Positions 10,057 to 18,659 are shown, counted from the first letter of the stretch. The stretch is DNA of 64,000 nucleotides from Allofranklinella schreckenbergeri (GCF_003703475.1 NZ_RDQM01000002.1:182948-246947), one strand, 5' to 3'. Notes: generated from the sequence alone by a model not told the origin. Made by a program: numbers and translations.

Positions 10057-11154
10057 TCAGAGCGAAAGAATAGCGGCGGGCAAGTTCGCGCTTTTCACGC
10101 GGTTGGCAGCGCGGTCGGCTTCGGCGCGGTTGGCAAAGGGGCCTACGCGCACGCGCGTTGCCCTGCCACCGCCACTTTGCACCACTTGGGTGTAGGTGCG
10201 CAGGCCCAGGCTTTCAAGCTTTTGGCGCACTTCGCGCACCTTGGCGTCATCGGAAAAAGCGCCAATTTGGACAATGAAACGTCCTTGATCGCTGCGGCTT
10301 GAGGGCGTATCCACCTGGCGGCCTTCCAGCAATGCTCGCGCGCGAGCCGATTCGTCTTTGGCGGCGGGGCGCGGCGGCGGCTGGATAGCGGGCGTTTTGG
10401 CGGCTGGGGCGGGTTTGTCGGCCACAGCGGGTTTTTTCTCAATCGCTTTCTCCTGCGCTTTTTCCGATACTTTGGCGCTGGCGACCTGGGTGGGCTTGTC
10501 GGATTTTTGCGCAGGCTTATCGGCTGGTTTGGCGGGAGTTTTCTCTGGCGCTTTCGGCTTGGGTTGGGGTTTTTCCGCAGTTTTTTCTGCCACTTTGGCC
10601 GGCCTTTCCGACGTTTTTTCCGCAGGCTTGCTGGCAGGCTTTTGGGGTGGCTGTTTTTCAGCCGGCTTATTGCGCGCTGCGGCTTGCTCAGCTTGGGCGC
10701 GCTGTTTGGCTTGTTGCGCGCGCTGTGCTGCCAGGCTGACAGCGGCTGGGGCGACGGCGGCTTTGGCATCGCTGCTTTTCGCGGCCGAGGCGGTGGCGCG
10801 ATCGGGCGCGGGGGATAAATCTTCCACGACTTCCTCGTCGTCGCCCAAGCCGTGATTGGCGATGCCGCTGGCGGCAACCAGCGCCACTTGGTTGCCACGG
10901 CCGCGCGCAGGTGCGGTATCGCCGCCATCGACGCTCACTTGGGCATCGATCACTTCGGGCCGCGGCTCGGCATCGAACAGCATGGGGAAGGTGATGATGG
11001 CTGCCAGCACCAGCAGGCACGCGCCGATGAGGCGGTGGCGCGCGCGGCGGCGCATGTCTTCAACCGAGTCGATGGGCGCCCGCACGCGCTTGCGCGCCAG
11101 CGAGCTGCGGTCTTCTGGCGCGGCGTCGGCCTTGCGCGATTCAAAAAGTGCCAT
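10057..11154 (-). CDS. dedD: SPOR domain protein (DedD type)
   Basis: A 365-residue bitopic protein. A short cytoplasmic N-terminus rich in Arg is followed by one membrane segment at about 42-60 ('LIGACLLVLAAIITFPMLF'). Next comes a long Lys/Pro/Ala-rich linker (about 120-270) of repeated 'EKTPAKPADKPAQK'-like units, and then a C-terminal SPOR domain from about 285 ('FIVQIGAFSDDAKVREVRQKL'). SPOR domains bind denuded glycan at the septum, so a role in cell division is expected. The position between folC and cvpA is the DedD position in E. coli. The linker is low complexity and likely spans the periplasm. Confidence 0.9.
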   Translation of the reverse strand: MALFESRKADAAPEDRSSLARKRVRAPIDSVEDMRRRARHRLIGACLLVLAAIITFPMLFDAEPRPEVIDAQVSVDGGDTAPARGRGNQVALVAASGIANHGLGDDEEVVEDLSPAPDRATASAAKSSDAKAAVAPAAVSLAAQRAQQAKQRAQAEQAAARNKPAEKQPPQKPASKPAEKTSERPAKVAEKTAEKPQPKPKAPEKTPAKPADKPAQKSDKPTQVASAKVSEKAQEKAIEKKPAVADKPAPAAKTPAIQPPPRPAAKDESARARALLEGRQVDTPSSRSDQGRFIVQIGAFSDDAKVREVRQKLESLGLRTYTQVVQSGGGRATRVRVGPFANRAEADRAANRVKSANLPAAILSL

Positions 11155-11304
11155 AGCGGGTTAGAGGGTAGGGCGGCTGAGCGCGGCTGGCGCCACTTGG
11201 GAGGTTGCGCGATGCTGGCATCTCATGGTTTGTCTCAATCAAAATACCCCTGATGGAGGGGCATGGAGTCCATCAGCCATGCGCAGGCGCATCCCGCCAG
11301 CAGT

Positions 11305-12687
11305 TCACAAAGGGCTGCTGCCAGCCAAATGCGGAGCATCCAGCCTGGGGATGCCGTTGGCCAAAACGGCGCTGACGGTGAAGAAAGAGCCAAAGACGAC
11401 GATTCTATCAGTCGGCTCTGCGGCCTTGATGGCCGCGTCCAGCGCAGCCAGCGGGTCGGCAAAGGTGGCGACCGGCACTTCGCGCGGGCGCTGCGCCAGC
11501 AGTTGCAGGGCTTGCCAGCGGTTGAGCAACTCACTGGCTTTTTCGGCGCGGGGCACGGGCAGGTCGGTGAAGTACCAGCGGTCGATCAGCGGGCCGATTT
11601 TGCGCAGCATGGAGGTGATGTCCTTGTCCTGCATGGCGCCGAAAACGGCGTGGGTGGTGGGGTAAAAGCCCATCACATCAAGGTTGGCCGTGAGGGTGGC
11701 GACGGCATGTGGGTTGTGGGCCACATCCAGCACTAGCACGGGCTGGCCGGGCACGATTTGGAAGCGCCCGGGCAGTTCCACCAACGCCAGCCCCTGGCGG
11801 ATGGCCTGGGCGGTGACGGGCAGCAGCGGGCGCAGCGCTTGCAGGGCGGCCAGCACGCCTGCGGCGTTGATGAGCTGGTTGGCGCCGCGCAGCGCGGGGT
11901 AGGCCAGGCCGTGGATGCGTTTGCCGCGCCCGGCCCAGCCCCATTGCTGGCGGTCGCCCGCGTAGTTGAAATCGCGCCCGGCCAGCCAGAGGTCGGCGCC
12001 GATCTCGGCGGCGTAGGCCAACAGCGATTGCGGCGGCACGGGATCGCAGACGATGGCGGGCTTGCCTGCGCGCAGGATGCCAGCTTTCTCGCGGCCGATG
12101 CTTTCGCGATCGGGGCCGAGAAAGTCGGTGTGGTCGATATCGATGCTGGTGATGACGGCGCAGTCGGCATCGAACAAGTTGGTGGCATCGAGCCTCCCGC
12201 CCAGGCCAACTTCCAGAATGACCACATCCAGCTTGCTGTGACTGAGCAGGCGGGCAATGGCCAGGGTGGTGAACTCGAAGTAGGTCAGCGATACGGGGTG
12301 GCCGCCTTCGCCTGTGCCGTTTTGGCCCGCCTGGTGGCGGGCGCGTTCAACGGCTTCGAAATGGGGCAGCAAATCGGCCGCCTGTACGTTCTCGCCGTCG
12401 ATGCGGCAGCGCTCCTCAAAGTGGACGATGTGCGGCGAGGTGTACACGCCGGTGCGGTAGCCGCCTTGCTGCAAGATGGCTTCGAGCATGGCGCAGGTGG
12501 AGCCTTTGCCATTGGTGCCCGCAACGGTGATGATGGGGCAATCGAAGCGCAGCGCCAGCGCATCGGCCACGCGGCGCATGCGCTCCAGCCCCAACTCGAT
12601 GGTGCTGGGGTGGATGCGCTCGCAATGGCTCAGCCACTCGGACAGGGTGGCGAAACGGGCGACGGGGGCGGGAGCGTTGGCGGACAT
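11305..12687 (-). CDS. folC: Bifunctional folylpolyglutamate synthase / dihydrofolate synthase
   Basis: A 460-residue Mur-ligase-family enzyme that makes dihydrofolate and adds glutamates to folates. The ATP-binding loop is 'TVAGTNGKGST', and the Mur-type central motif is 'VVILEVGLGGRLDATN'. I chose the ATG at 12687 (MSANAPAP) because folate synthases begin about 20 residues before 'LSEWLSHCERIHP'; the upstream in-frame extension overlaps a different small gene. It opens the folC-SPOR-cvpA-purF run. The accD gene that normally precedes it is missing. Confidence 0.95.
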   Translation of the reverse strand: MSANAPAPVARFATLSEWLSHCERIHPSTIELGLERMRRVADALALRFDCPIITVAGTNGKGSTCAMLEAILQQGGYRTGVYTSPHIVHFEERCRIDGENVQAADLLPHFEAVERARHQAGQNGTGEGGHPVSLTYFEFTTLAIARLLSHSKLDVVILEVGLGGRLDATNLFDADCAVITSIDIDHTDFLGPDRESIGREKAGILRAGKPAIVCDPVPPQSLLAYAAEIGADLWLAGRDFNYAGDRQQWGWAGRGKRIHGLAYPALRGANQLINAAGVLAALQALRPLLPVTAQAIRQGLALVELPGRFQIVPGQPVLVLDVAHNPHAVATLTANLDVMGFYPTTHAVFGAMQDKDITSMLRKIGPLIDRWYFTDLPVPRAEKASELLNRWQALQLLAQRPREVPVATFADPLAALDAAIKAAEPTDRIVVFGSFFTVSAVLANGIPRLDAPHLAGSSPL

Positions 12688-12731
12688 GAGGGGCAAAAGG
12701 CGGCGGGAAGGCGGGAAGGAGGCAGGCAGCC

Positions 12732-12905
12732 TTAGCGCATGGGCGTGGCCCCGGGCTGAGGCGGGGGAGTTTGCGCCGCAGGGCTTGGCGCCTGGGGCGT
12801 TTGTGGCGTTTGTTGGCTGCGTACTTTCAGCGAGCTGAACATGCCGTAGAACACGATGGCGGTGATGGCCAGGAGCATGAAAAGGGCGGTCAGCAAGCGC
12901 TTCAT
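12732..12905 (-). CDS. Small single-pass membrane protein, 57 residues (hypothetical)
   Basis: Read directly from the minus strand. ATG at 12905 opens a 57-codon frame ending in TAA at 12732: MKRLLTALFMLLAITAIVFY, then GMFSSLKVRSQQ and a Pro/Gln-rich tail ending GATPMR. Residues 4-23 form one strong hydrophobic segment with Lys/Arg before it, so this is either an N-terminal membrane anchor or an uncleaved signal. It sits in the 358-base gap between trpB and folC, 44 bases before folC, in the same direction. No convincing Shine-Dalgarno is visible because repeat copy 3 abuts the start. I do not recognise the family. Confidence 0.55.
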   Translation of the reverse strand: MKRLLTALFMLLAITAIVFYGMFSSLKVRSQQTPQTPQAPSPAAQTPPPQPGATPMR

Positions 12906-12908
12906 GAT

Positions 12909-12988
12909 CTATCAATCAAACTAAAAATGATTTTACTGCCATCATGCCGAAATAGGTTGATTTTATTTCTTTTTGAATTGCAAATTCA
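12909..12988. repeat. Dispersed intergenic palindromic element, copy 3
   Basis: In reverse orientation: outer arms ATCAATCAAACTAAAAAT and TTATTTCTTTTTGAATT, with core CATCATGCCGAAATAGG (the reverse of TTTCGGCATGATGG). It lies between trpB and the 57-codon ORF. Confidence 0.9.
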
Positions 12989-13042
12989 ATGGCAAGCCAC
13001 CCTTGTACCGGGCGGCTTGTCGGGTTGGGGCTGCACGAGGGG

Positions 13043-14248
13043 TTACAGGCCCAGACGTTCGGCCACGTAATCGGCATCCTTGTCGCCACGGCCGGAGAGG
13101 TTGACCAGGATGTGCTGATCCGCCGCCAGCGTGGGTGCGATGCGCATGGCCCAGGCCACGGCGTGGGCGCTTTCCAGCGCGGGGATGATGCCTTCCACGC
13201 GCGAGAGGGTCATGAACGCATCCAGCGTTTCCTGGTCGCTGGCGGTTTCATAGCGCACGCGGCCCACGTCCTTGAGGTAGCTGTGCTGCGGGCCAACGCC
13301 GGGGTAATCCAGCCCGGAGGCGATCGAGTGCACGGCGGCGGGCACGCCTTGGGCGTCTTCCAGCACGTAGCAGGCCATGCCGTGGAGCTGGCCGGGATGG
13401 CCGCGCGTGAGCGTGGCCGAGTGGCGGCCGGGCTTGTCCAGCCCCTCGCCCGAAGGCTCGACGCCCACGAGCTGCACGCCGTCATCGTCCAGAAATGCAG
13501 TGAACATGCCGATGGCGTTGGAGCCGCCGCCCACGCAAGCGGTGACGATGTCGGGCAGGCGAGCGTGCTTGGCCTGGAACTGGCTGCGCGCTTCGCGGCC
13601 GATGATGGCCTGGAAGTCCCGCACCATTTTGGGGAAGGGGTGCGGGCCGACGACGGAGCCGATGGCGTAGAAGTAGTTGGCCGGGTCGTTGAGGTATTCC
13701 TCAAAGGCGCTGTCCACCGCCTCCTTGAGCGTGGCCGCGCCGCGCGTGACGGTCACCAGCTTGCAGCCCAGGATGCGCATTTTGGTGACGTTGGGGTGCT
13801 CCTTGCGCACATCGACTTCGCCCATGTGGATTTCGCAGGGGATGCCCACCATCGCGCAAGCGGTGGCCAGCGCCACGCCATGCTGGCCCGCGCCGGTTTC
13901 GGCAATGACTTTCTTCTTGCCCATGAAGCGCGCCAGCAGCGCCTCGCCTAGGCAATGGTTGATTTTGTGCGCGCCAGTGTGGTTCAAATCCTCGCGCTTG
14001 AGGTGAATTTGCGCGCCGCCGAGCTGTTGTGAGAGCCGCTTGGCGTGAAAGATAGGGCTGGGGCGGCCGACGTAATCGGCCAGCAGCTCGGCCAGCTCGC
14101 GCTGGAAATCCTCGCGCTGGCGGATTTCTTCATAGGCGCGGTCGATGTCGTCCATCGCTTGCTTGAGCGCGGGGGGGATGAATTGGCCGCCGTAAGGGCC
14201 GAAAAAGCCTTGGGCATCGGGCATGGCGGCAAAGCGGGAGGTGGACAT
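13043..14248 (-). CDS. trpB: Tryptophan synthase beta subunit
   Basis: A 401-residue PLP enzyme joining indole and serine to form tryptophan. The PLP lysine lies in '[17 protein letters not shown]', the phosphate-binding loop is '[10 protein letters not shown]', and the ammonium/indole channel motif '[11 protein letters not shown]' is present. I chose the ATG at 14248 ([21 protein letters not shown]); the in-frame codons upstream are low-complexity and atypical. trpA, whose product forms the alpha2-beta2 complex with TrpB, is not found downstream as it would be in nearly all relatives. Repeat copy 3 and the small membrane ORF occupy that position. Confidence 0.97.
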   Translation of the reverse strand: MSTSRFAAMPDAQGFFGPYGGQFIPPALKQAMDDIDRAYEEIRQREDFQRELAELLADYVGRPSPIFHAKRLSQQLGGAQIHLKREDLNHTGAHKINHCLGEALLARFMGKKKVIAETGAGQHGVALATACAMVGIPCEIHMGEVDVRKEHPNVTKMRILGCKLVTVTRGAATLKEAVDSAFEEYLNDPANYFYAIGSVVGPHPFPKMVRDFQAIIGREARSQFQAKHARLPDIVTACVGGGSNAIGMFTAFLDDDGVQLVGVEPSGEGLDKPGRHSATLTRGHPGQLHGMACYVLEDAQGVPAAVHSIASGLDYPGVGPQHSYLKDVGRVRYETASDQETLDAFMTLSRVEGIIPALESAHAVAWAMRIAPTLAADQHILVNLSGRGDKDADYVAERLGL

Positions 14249-14340
14249 GGGTGTGCTTTCCTTTGCGGGGGGAGGGGTTGGCAGCGGGCGTGCAGGGCAG
14301 GCGGCTGCATGGTTTTTCAATGGCTTTTCAACAGCTTTCC

Positions 14341-14424
14341 AAACCAATAGAAAAATCAAAACAAGCTTTCGGCATGGCTGACGTGCCGAAAGCTTGTGGA
14401 AATCGCTATTTGATCTGGAATTTT
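14341..14424. repeat. Dispersed intergenic palindromic element, copy 4, with a perfect 14-bp hairpin
   Basis: Outer parts AAAAATCAAAAC and CTATTTGATCTGG are weak matches to the arms. The core is ACAAGCTTTCGGCA, a 9-base loop, and its exact reverse complement TGCCGAAAGCTTGT (14361-14397). This is the family core turned into a terminator-like stem. It lies between the lipoprotein gene and trpB, both on the minus strand. Confidence 0.7.
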
Positions 14425-14455
14425 AACCGCATGAAGGCCCTCGCCAAGGCAGCGC

Positions 14456-15184
14456 TTATTGAAAAAGATCGGCGTGCCATTTGGAGAAGGAATCGGCCAG
14501 CAGCTCCAGCGCCTGCGCAGCGCTCAAAGCCCGGCCTTGCGCGTCGCGCCCCTGCAGGCGAATGAGCTGATCGTCCTGGGCCAGGCCCTCGGCGCTGCGC
14601 TGCGTGCCCGGCTCGCGCACGACAAAGGGGCCATCCAGGGCATCATCCACCCAGGTGTAGGAGGCGCGCTCGCTGCCATCGTCGTTGTAATACACCGTGC
14701 GGCCGTTGAGCTTGCCATTGCGGTACACCGAGAGGCTGCGCACCTGGCCATTGGGGCGGTAGAAAACGACTTCGCCCTCCTGCGGCGTGACCTCCCAATC
14801 CAGCAAATTCGCTGCGGCATCCACCGGGTAGGCGCTGCTTTGCGCGCTGGCGCTGTCTTGATAAAACTCTTGCAGCAAATGCTGGCCGCTGCTGTTTTTA
14901 CCCATATAGACGCGGTAAAAACCGCCCGGCTGCGGGCTGTTGCGCAAATCGCCCTCGGCATCGCTGCCCGCCGCGCCGTAATAGGCAATGATGGCCAGCC
15001 CTTTGGCATCCACCGCCAGCACAGGAACGGGCGCGCCCAGTTGGGTGGCGATGGCCTGGGTATCGGGCGCGGCGGGCGTGGTTTGGCAGGCCGTCAGCCA
15101 GGGCAGGGCGGCCACGAGCAGGCCAGCCAAGGCCAGGCGAACGGGGGTGGTGCGGCCAGTGGGCGGCGGAAAAGGCGTTGTCAT
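14456..15184 (-). CDS. Putative lipoprotein with MORN-like repeats, function unknown
   Basis: A 242-residue protein. The ATG at 15184 gives an N-terminus with a hydrophobic segment ending in the lipobox LTAC (Cys at about 33), so it should be lipid-anchored in the envelope; the longer upstream ORF would bury this signal. Residues about 155-200 contain two to three MORN/YwqK-like units ('YRPNGQVRSLSVYRNGKLNG', 'VYYNDDGSERASYTW'), a beta-hairpin repeat of no fixed function. It sits alone on the minus strand, divergent from the TetR regulator, with about 280 bases between them. A role linked to that regulator is possible but unsupported. Confidence 0.7.
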   Translation of the reverse strand: MTTPFPPPTGRTTPVRLALAGLLVAALPWLTACQTTPAAPDTQAIATQLGAPVPVLAVDAKGLAIIAYYGAAGSDAEGDLRNSPQPGGFYRVYMGKNSSGQHLLQEFYQDSASAQSSAYPVDAAANLLDWEVTPQEGEVVFYRPNGQVRSLSVYRNGKLNGRTVYYNDDGSERASYTWVDDALDGPFVVREPGTQRSAEGLAQDDQLIRLQGRDAQGRALSAAQALELLADSFSKWHADLFQ

Positions 15185-15396
15185 AAAGCAGGCTTCTTTC
15201 TTCGGCAGGGATGGGAGCTGGCAGGGGAGATGACAGGGGCGCTGGCGGCAACAACACAGTTGCAGGAGCGCAAAGGCAGGCATTGTCAGCCAAGTTCAGA
15301 AAGCGCGGCCCCAATCGGGCAGCCCGTTGAAGCGCAAGCGGGGCGCAAGGATTTGCAGGGGCGCCAGGTGCACGCCGCCCTACCGCAACCCTCTGA

Positions 15397-15420
15397 TACA
15401 TACATACGCGGCTGCATGTT
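15397..15420 (+). promoter_or_regulatory. Candidate AcrR-type operator
   Basis: TACATACA, eight bases, TGCATGTT. The half-sites ACATACA and TGCATGT match as a dyad in 6 of 7 positions. Half-site spelling and the 8-base spacing match the E. coli AcrR operator as I recall it (TACATACA-N8-TGTATGTA). It lies 43 bases before the start of the TetR-family gene, just upstream of a TATAAT box. Confidence 0.6.
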
Positions 15421-15427
15421 TGCTGCC

Positions 15428-15433
15428 TATAAT
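15428..15433 (+). promoter_or_regulatory. -10 box of the TetR-family gene
   Basis: A perfect TATAAT, 30 bases before the ATG. The -35 region would fall at about 15405-15410, inside the candidate operator, so repressor binding would block it. No good -35 hexamer is visible. Confidence 0.55.
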
Positions 15434-15462
15434 CGCGGCCCTTTGCCCCGACTCCCCCCGAC

Positions 15463-16113
15463 ATGAAAAGAACCAAGGCTCAAGCACAAGAAACCCGCGA
15501 GCAGTTGCTGCTTGCGGCGTTGGATGTTTTTGACCGCCGTGGCGTTGCCCGCGCCTCGCTGCAGGAAATCGCCCAGGAGGCGGGCCTGACCCGGGGGGCC
15601 TTGTACTGGCACTTCAAGAACAAGGAAGATTTGTTCGACGCCTTGTTTTTGCGCATTTTTCACGACGTGAGCCAGCGCCTGGATGACGACATCCGCAACA
15701 ACGCGCCCGATATGCTGGCGAGCCTGCGCCAGGCGCTGGTAAACATGTTCGAGCGCGTGCAGCACAACGCGCTGCACCGCAAGTTCTCCCACATCCTGCA
15801 CCTCAAATGCGAGCACACGCAGGAAAACGCCGGGATTGTGGACATCATGAACCGCTACCACCTGATGTGGCAGGAGCAAACCGAATCGGCCTTGCGCCTG
15901 TGCGTGCGCCAAGGCGCTTTGCCCAGCGATCTGGATCTGGCCTTTGCGACGACCTGGCTGAAATCGGCCGTAGTGGGGCTGCTGCAACTGTGGCTGGTCA
16001 AGCCCGGGCGGGTGGACTTGAGCGCAGCCGCCCCGCGCGTGATCGACGTGGCGCTGGGGGCTTTGCAAAACGATCCGCTGCTGCGTGCGGGGGCGCAAAG
16101 CTCCAACTCATGA
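15463..16113 (+). CDS. TetR/AcrR-family transcriptional repressor
   Basis: A 216-residue regulator. The N-terminal helix-turn-helix lies at about 10-56 ('REQLLLAALDVFDRRGVARASLQEIAQEAGLTRGALYWHFKNKEDLF'), very close to AcrR, MtrR and TtgR. The C-terminal half should bind drugs or hydrophobic ligands. Repressors of this type control RND multidrug pumps and their own gene. No acrAB-like genes adjoin it; the divergent neighbour is a lipoprotein. An AcrR-like dyad at 15397-15420 supports autorepression. No Shine-Dalgarno is obvious. Confidence 0.9.
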   Translation: MKRTKAQAQETREQLLLAALDVFDRRGVARASLQEIAQEAGLTRGALYWHFKNKEDLFDALFLRIFHDVSQRLDDDIRNNAPDMLASLRQALVNMFERVQHNALHRKFSHILHLKCEHTQENAGIVDIMNRYHLMWQEQTESALRLCVRQGALPSDLDLAFATTWLKSAVVGLLQLWLVKPGRVDLSAAAPRVIDVALGALQNDPLLRAGAQSSNS

Positions 16114-16120
16114 TTCCAAT

Positions 16121-16134
16121 TCATGAGCTCATGA
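16121..16134. repeat. Perfect 14-bp palindrome next to the TetR gene stop codon
   Basis: TCATGAGCTCATGA, a perfect palindrome 8 bases past the stop at 16113, followed directly by the hairpin in copy 5. Confidence 0.6.
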
Positions 16135-16208
16135 TAAAAAACCCTTTCGTTAATACAGTATTGCCGAAAGGGTTTTTTGTTTTTTCCTTTGATTGGAAAT
16201 TTGGAGTA
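16134..16208. repeat. Dispersed intergenic palindromic element, copy 5, evolved into a terminator
   Basis: In reverse orientation: right arm TTTTTTCCTTTGATTGGAAA, core TTGCCGAAAGGG. The inner part is a perfect 14-bp inverted repeat, AAAAAACCCTTTCG (16136-16149) and CGAAAGGGTTTTTT (16165-16178). It serves the convergent TetR and rlmB genes as a bidirectional terminator. Confidence 0.8.
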
Positions 16209-16209
16209 A

Positions 16210-16956
16210 TCAACCTTGGCGCTGGCGCATGGCTTCATACAAGCACACGCCGCTGGCGACCGAGACATTGAGGCTTTCTACCGCGCCCATCATGGGAATG
16301 CGCGCCAGCGCGTCGCAGCTTTTGCGCGTGAGCTGGCGCATGCCCGGCCCCTCGGCCCCCAGCACCAGGGCCGTGGGGCCGCGCAAATCGGCCTGGTAAA
16401 TGGTTTGCGGTGCGTCCTCGCTGGTGCCTGTGACCCAGATGCCGCGCTCTTTCAGCTCGCCCAGGCAGCGCGCCAAGTTGGTGACCATGAAGTAGGGCAC
16501 TGTCTCTGCCGCGCCGCTGGCGACCTTGGCCACCGTGGCGTTGATGCCGGCGGCGTGGTCTTTGGGGGCGATCACCGCGTGCGCCCCTGCGCCATCGGCC
16601 ACGCGCAGGCAGGCGCCCAGATTGTGCGGATCGGTTACGCCATCGAGCACCAGCAGCAGCGGCGCGTGGCCGTCGCGCTCCAGCTTGTCGAGCAAGTCGT
16701 CCAGCGAGCGCTGTTGCGCCACTTCTTTCACGCGCGCGGCCACGCCCTGGTGGCCGTGGCTGCCCGCCAGCTTGGCGATGCGCGTGGCGTCGGCCTCGAT
16801 CAGGCGCACGCCCGCTTCCTGCGCGCGGGCGAGAAACTGCTTCATGCGGGCATCGCGGCGGCTGTTGTCGAACAGCACTTCGACGATGGAATCGGGGGCG
16901 GTTTTGAGTCGAACGGTGACGGCGTGAAAGCCGAACAAAACTTTGTGATGCGCCAT
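16210..16956 (-). CDS. rlmB: 23S rRNA (guanosine-2'-O)-methyltransferase RlmB
   Basis: A 248-residue SpoU-family methyltransferase that modifies G2251 of 23S rRNA using S-adenosylmethionine. An N-terminal RNA-binding substrate domain ('HKVLFGFHAVTVRLK') precedes the trefoil-knot catalytic domain with motif 1 'LDGVTDPHNLGACLRVADG', motif 2 'LVLGAEGPGMRQL' and motif 3 'ESLNVSVASGVCLYEA'. I chose the ATG at 16956 (MAHHKVLFGFHAV); the much longer open frame upstream is a shadow of murJ. It lies 68 bases from murJ in the same direction. Confidence 0.95.
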   Translation of the reverse strand: MAHHKVLFGFHAVTVRLKTAPDSIVEVLFDNSRRDARMKQFLARAQEAGVRLIEADATRIAKLAGSHGHQGVAARVKEVAQQRSLDDLLDKLERDGHAPLLLVLDGVTDPHNLGACLRVADGAGAHAVIAPKDHAAGINATVAKVASGAAETVPYFMVTNLARCLGELKERGIWVTGTSEDAPQTIYQADLRGPTALVLGAEGPGMRQLTRKSCDALARIPMMGAVESLNVSVASGVCLYEAMRQRQG

Positions 16957-17024
16957 GAGAGGGGAAGTCGGCAGAGGGGGGGAAAGGTCGGAAGAAAGGA
17001 AAAAGCGAAAAACGCAAAGGCTTG

Positions 17025-18602
17025 TCACCCTTGGCCGGAATGGCGCAGCAGGGCGCGCAAATCGCAGCGTGCGGCCCAGAGGGTGCCAAAGTACAGCGCG
17101 ATGGCGGCGGCCAGCATCCACGCCAGCGTCAGCACGCGGTGCAGGGGCTGCTCCTGCAAAGCCAGCCAATCCTGCCACTGGCTGGCCCAGCTCAGGAACA
17201 TCACCAGGGCGATGAGCGCGGCCAGAATTTGAAAGCCCAGCCGCACCCAGCCCGGCCCGGGTTGGTAGGCGCCACGGCGAATCAGCCCCACCAGCAGCAG
17301 CGAGGCGTTGACCATCGACCCCAGCCCAATACTCAGAGCCAGCCCGGCGTGCCCCAGCCAGGGCACGAGGACGATGTTGAACACTTGCGTCAGCGCCAGC
17401 ACGATGACGGCGATTTTGACGGGCGTTCGCATGTCCTCGCGGGCGTAATAGCCGGGCGCCAGCACCTTGACGGCCACCAGGCCCAGCAGGCCCGCGCCAT
17501 AGCCCATCAAGGCCAGGGCGATTTGGCGCACGTCCGCCCCGCCCAGCGCGCCGTAGTGAAACAGCGTGGCCACCAGCGGCGTGGCAAAAAACACCAACCC
17601 GGCTGCGCAGGGCAGGGCCAGCACGGCCACCACGCGCAGGCCCCAATCGAGCATGGCGGAGTATTCCCCCACCTTGCCTGATGCCTGCGCGCTGGCGAGC
17701 TGCGGCGTGAGCACCACGCCCAGGGCCACGCCCAGCAAGGCGGTGGGGAATTCCATCAGCCGGTCGGCGTAGAACAGCCACGTCACGCTGCCCGCTTGCA
17801 GGTGCGAGGCGATTTGCGTGTTGATCATCAGCGAGATTTGCGCCACGCCCACGCCCAGCAGGGCCGGTGCCATCAGGCGCAAGATGCGGCGCACGCCGCT
17901 ATCGCCCCAGGCCGCGCGCACGCTGCGCGGCGAGCCGCCCAGCCGCGGCAGCAGGCCCAGCCGCCGCAGCGCCAGCCATTGCATGCCCAGTTGCAACAGC
18001 CCGCCCGCCATCACGCCCGCGGCCATGGCAAAAATCGGCTCCCAGCCCTGCCGCGCAAACCAGGGCGCCAGCCCCAGCGCGGCGGCGATCATGCACAGGT
18101 TGAGCAGCACCGGGGTGGCGGCGGGAATGGCGTAGCGGCGCCAGGTGTTGAGAATGGCCGAGGCAAAGGCCACCAGCGACATGCAGGCGATGTAGGGGAA
18201 CATCCAGCGCGTCATGCGCACGGCGGCGTCGAACGCGCCCGCCTCGCTGTGCAGACCGCTGGCGAGCAGCCACACCAGCAGCGGCGCGCCCAGCACGCCC
18301 AGCGCGCTAAAAGCAATCAGCGCCCAGAACAGGATGGTGGCCACGCGGTCGATCAGCGCCTGGGTGGCAGCGTCGCCTTGCTGCGCGCGCGTAGAGGCGA
18401 GCACCGGCACAAAGGCTTGGCTGAATGCCCCTTCGGCAAACAAACGGCGAAACAGGTTGGGGATGCGAAAGGCGACGTTGAAGGCATCGGTCAGCGCGTT
18501 GGCGCCAAAAATCGTGGCCATGAGCAAATCGCGCACCAAGCCGGTGATGCGCGAGAGCAAAGTCATCAATGAAACCGTGGAGGCGGCTTTGAAAAGAGAC
18601 AC
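17025..18602 (-). CDS. murJ: Lipid II flippase MurJ
   Basis: A 525-residue MOP-superfamily membrane protein with about 14 hydrophobic segments. 'MSLFKAASTVSLMTLLSRITGLVRDLLMATIFGA' and 'AFSQAFVPVL' are family hallmarks, including the Arg residues needed for lipid II transport. It moves the peptidoglycan precursor across the inner membrane. Length equals that of other MurJ proteins. rlmB follows in the same direction. Confidence 0.97.
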   Translation of the reverse strand: MSLFKAASTVSLMTLLSRITGLVRDLLMATIFGANALTDAFNVAFRIPNLFRRLFAEGAFSQAFVPVLASTRAQQGDAATQALIDRVATILFWALIAFSALGVLGAPLLVWLLASGLHSEAGAFDAAVRMTRWMFPYIACMSLVAFASAILNTWRRYAIPAATPVLLNLCMIAAALGLAPWFARQGWEPIFAMAAGVMAGGLLQLGMQWLALRRLGLLPRLGGSPRSVRAAWGDSGVRRILRLMAPALLGVGVAQISLMINTQIASHLQAGSVTWLFYADRLMEFPTALLGVALGVVLTPQLASAQASGKVGEYSAMLDWGLRVVAVLALPCAAGLVFFATPLVATLFHYGALGGADVRQIALALMGYGAGLLGLVAVKVLAPGYYAREDMRTPVKIAVIVLALTQVFNIVLVPWLGHAGLALSIGLGSMVNASLLLVGLIRRGAYQPGPGWVRLGFQILAALIALVMFLSWASQWQDWLALQEQPLHRVLTLAWMLAAAIALYFGTLWAARCDLRALLRHSGQG

Positions 18603-18659
18603 GGGCAGGGCAGGGGTAAGAGGTGAAAAGGCACAGCCCGCGTGGGGCAGAGGATTTTT

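Noticed and set aside
13979..13992. GGTTCAAATCC, as in a tRNA T-loop
   Set aside because: It lies inside the trpB reading frame and no acceptor or anticodon arms can be formed around it.
16210..17781. 523-codon minus-strand frame reading through rlmB upstream
   Set aside because: Its first 275 codons are a shadow of murJ; the RlmB family starts at the ATG at 16956.
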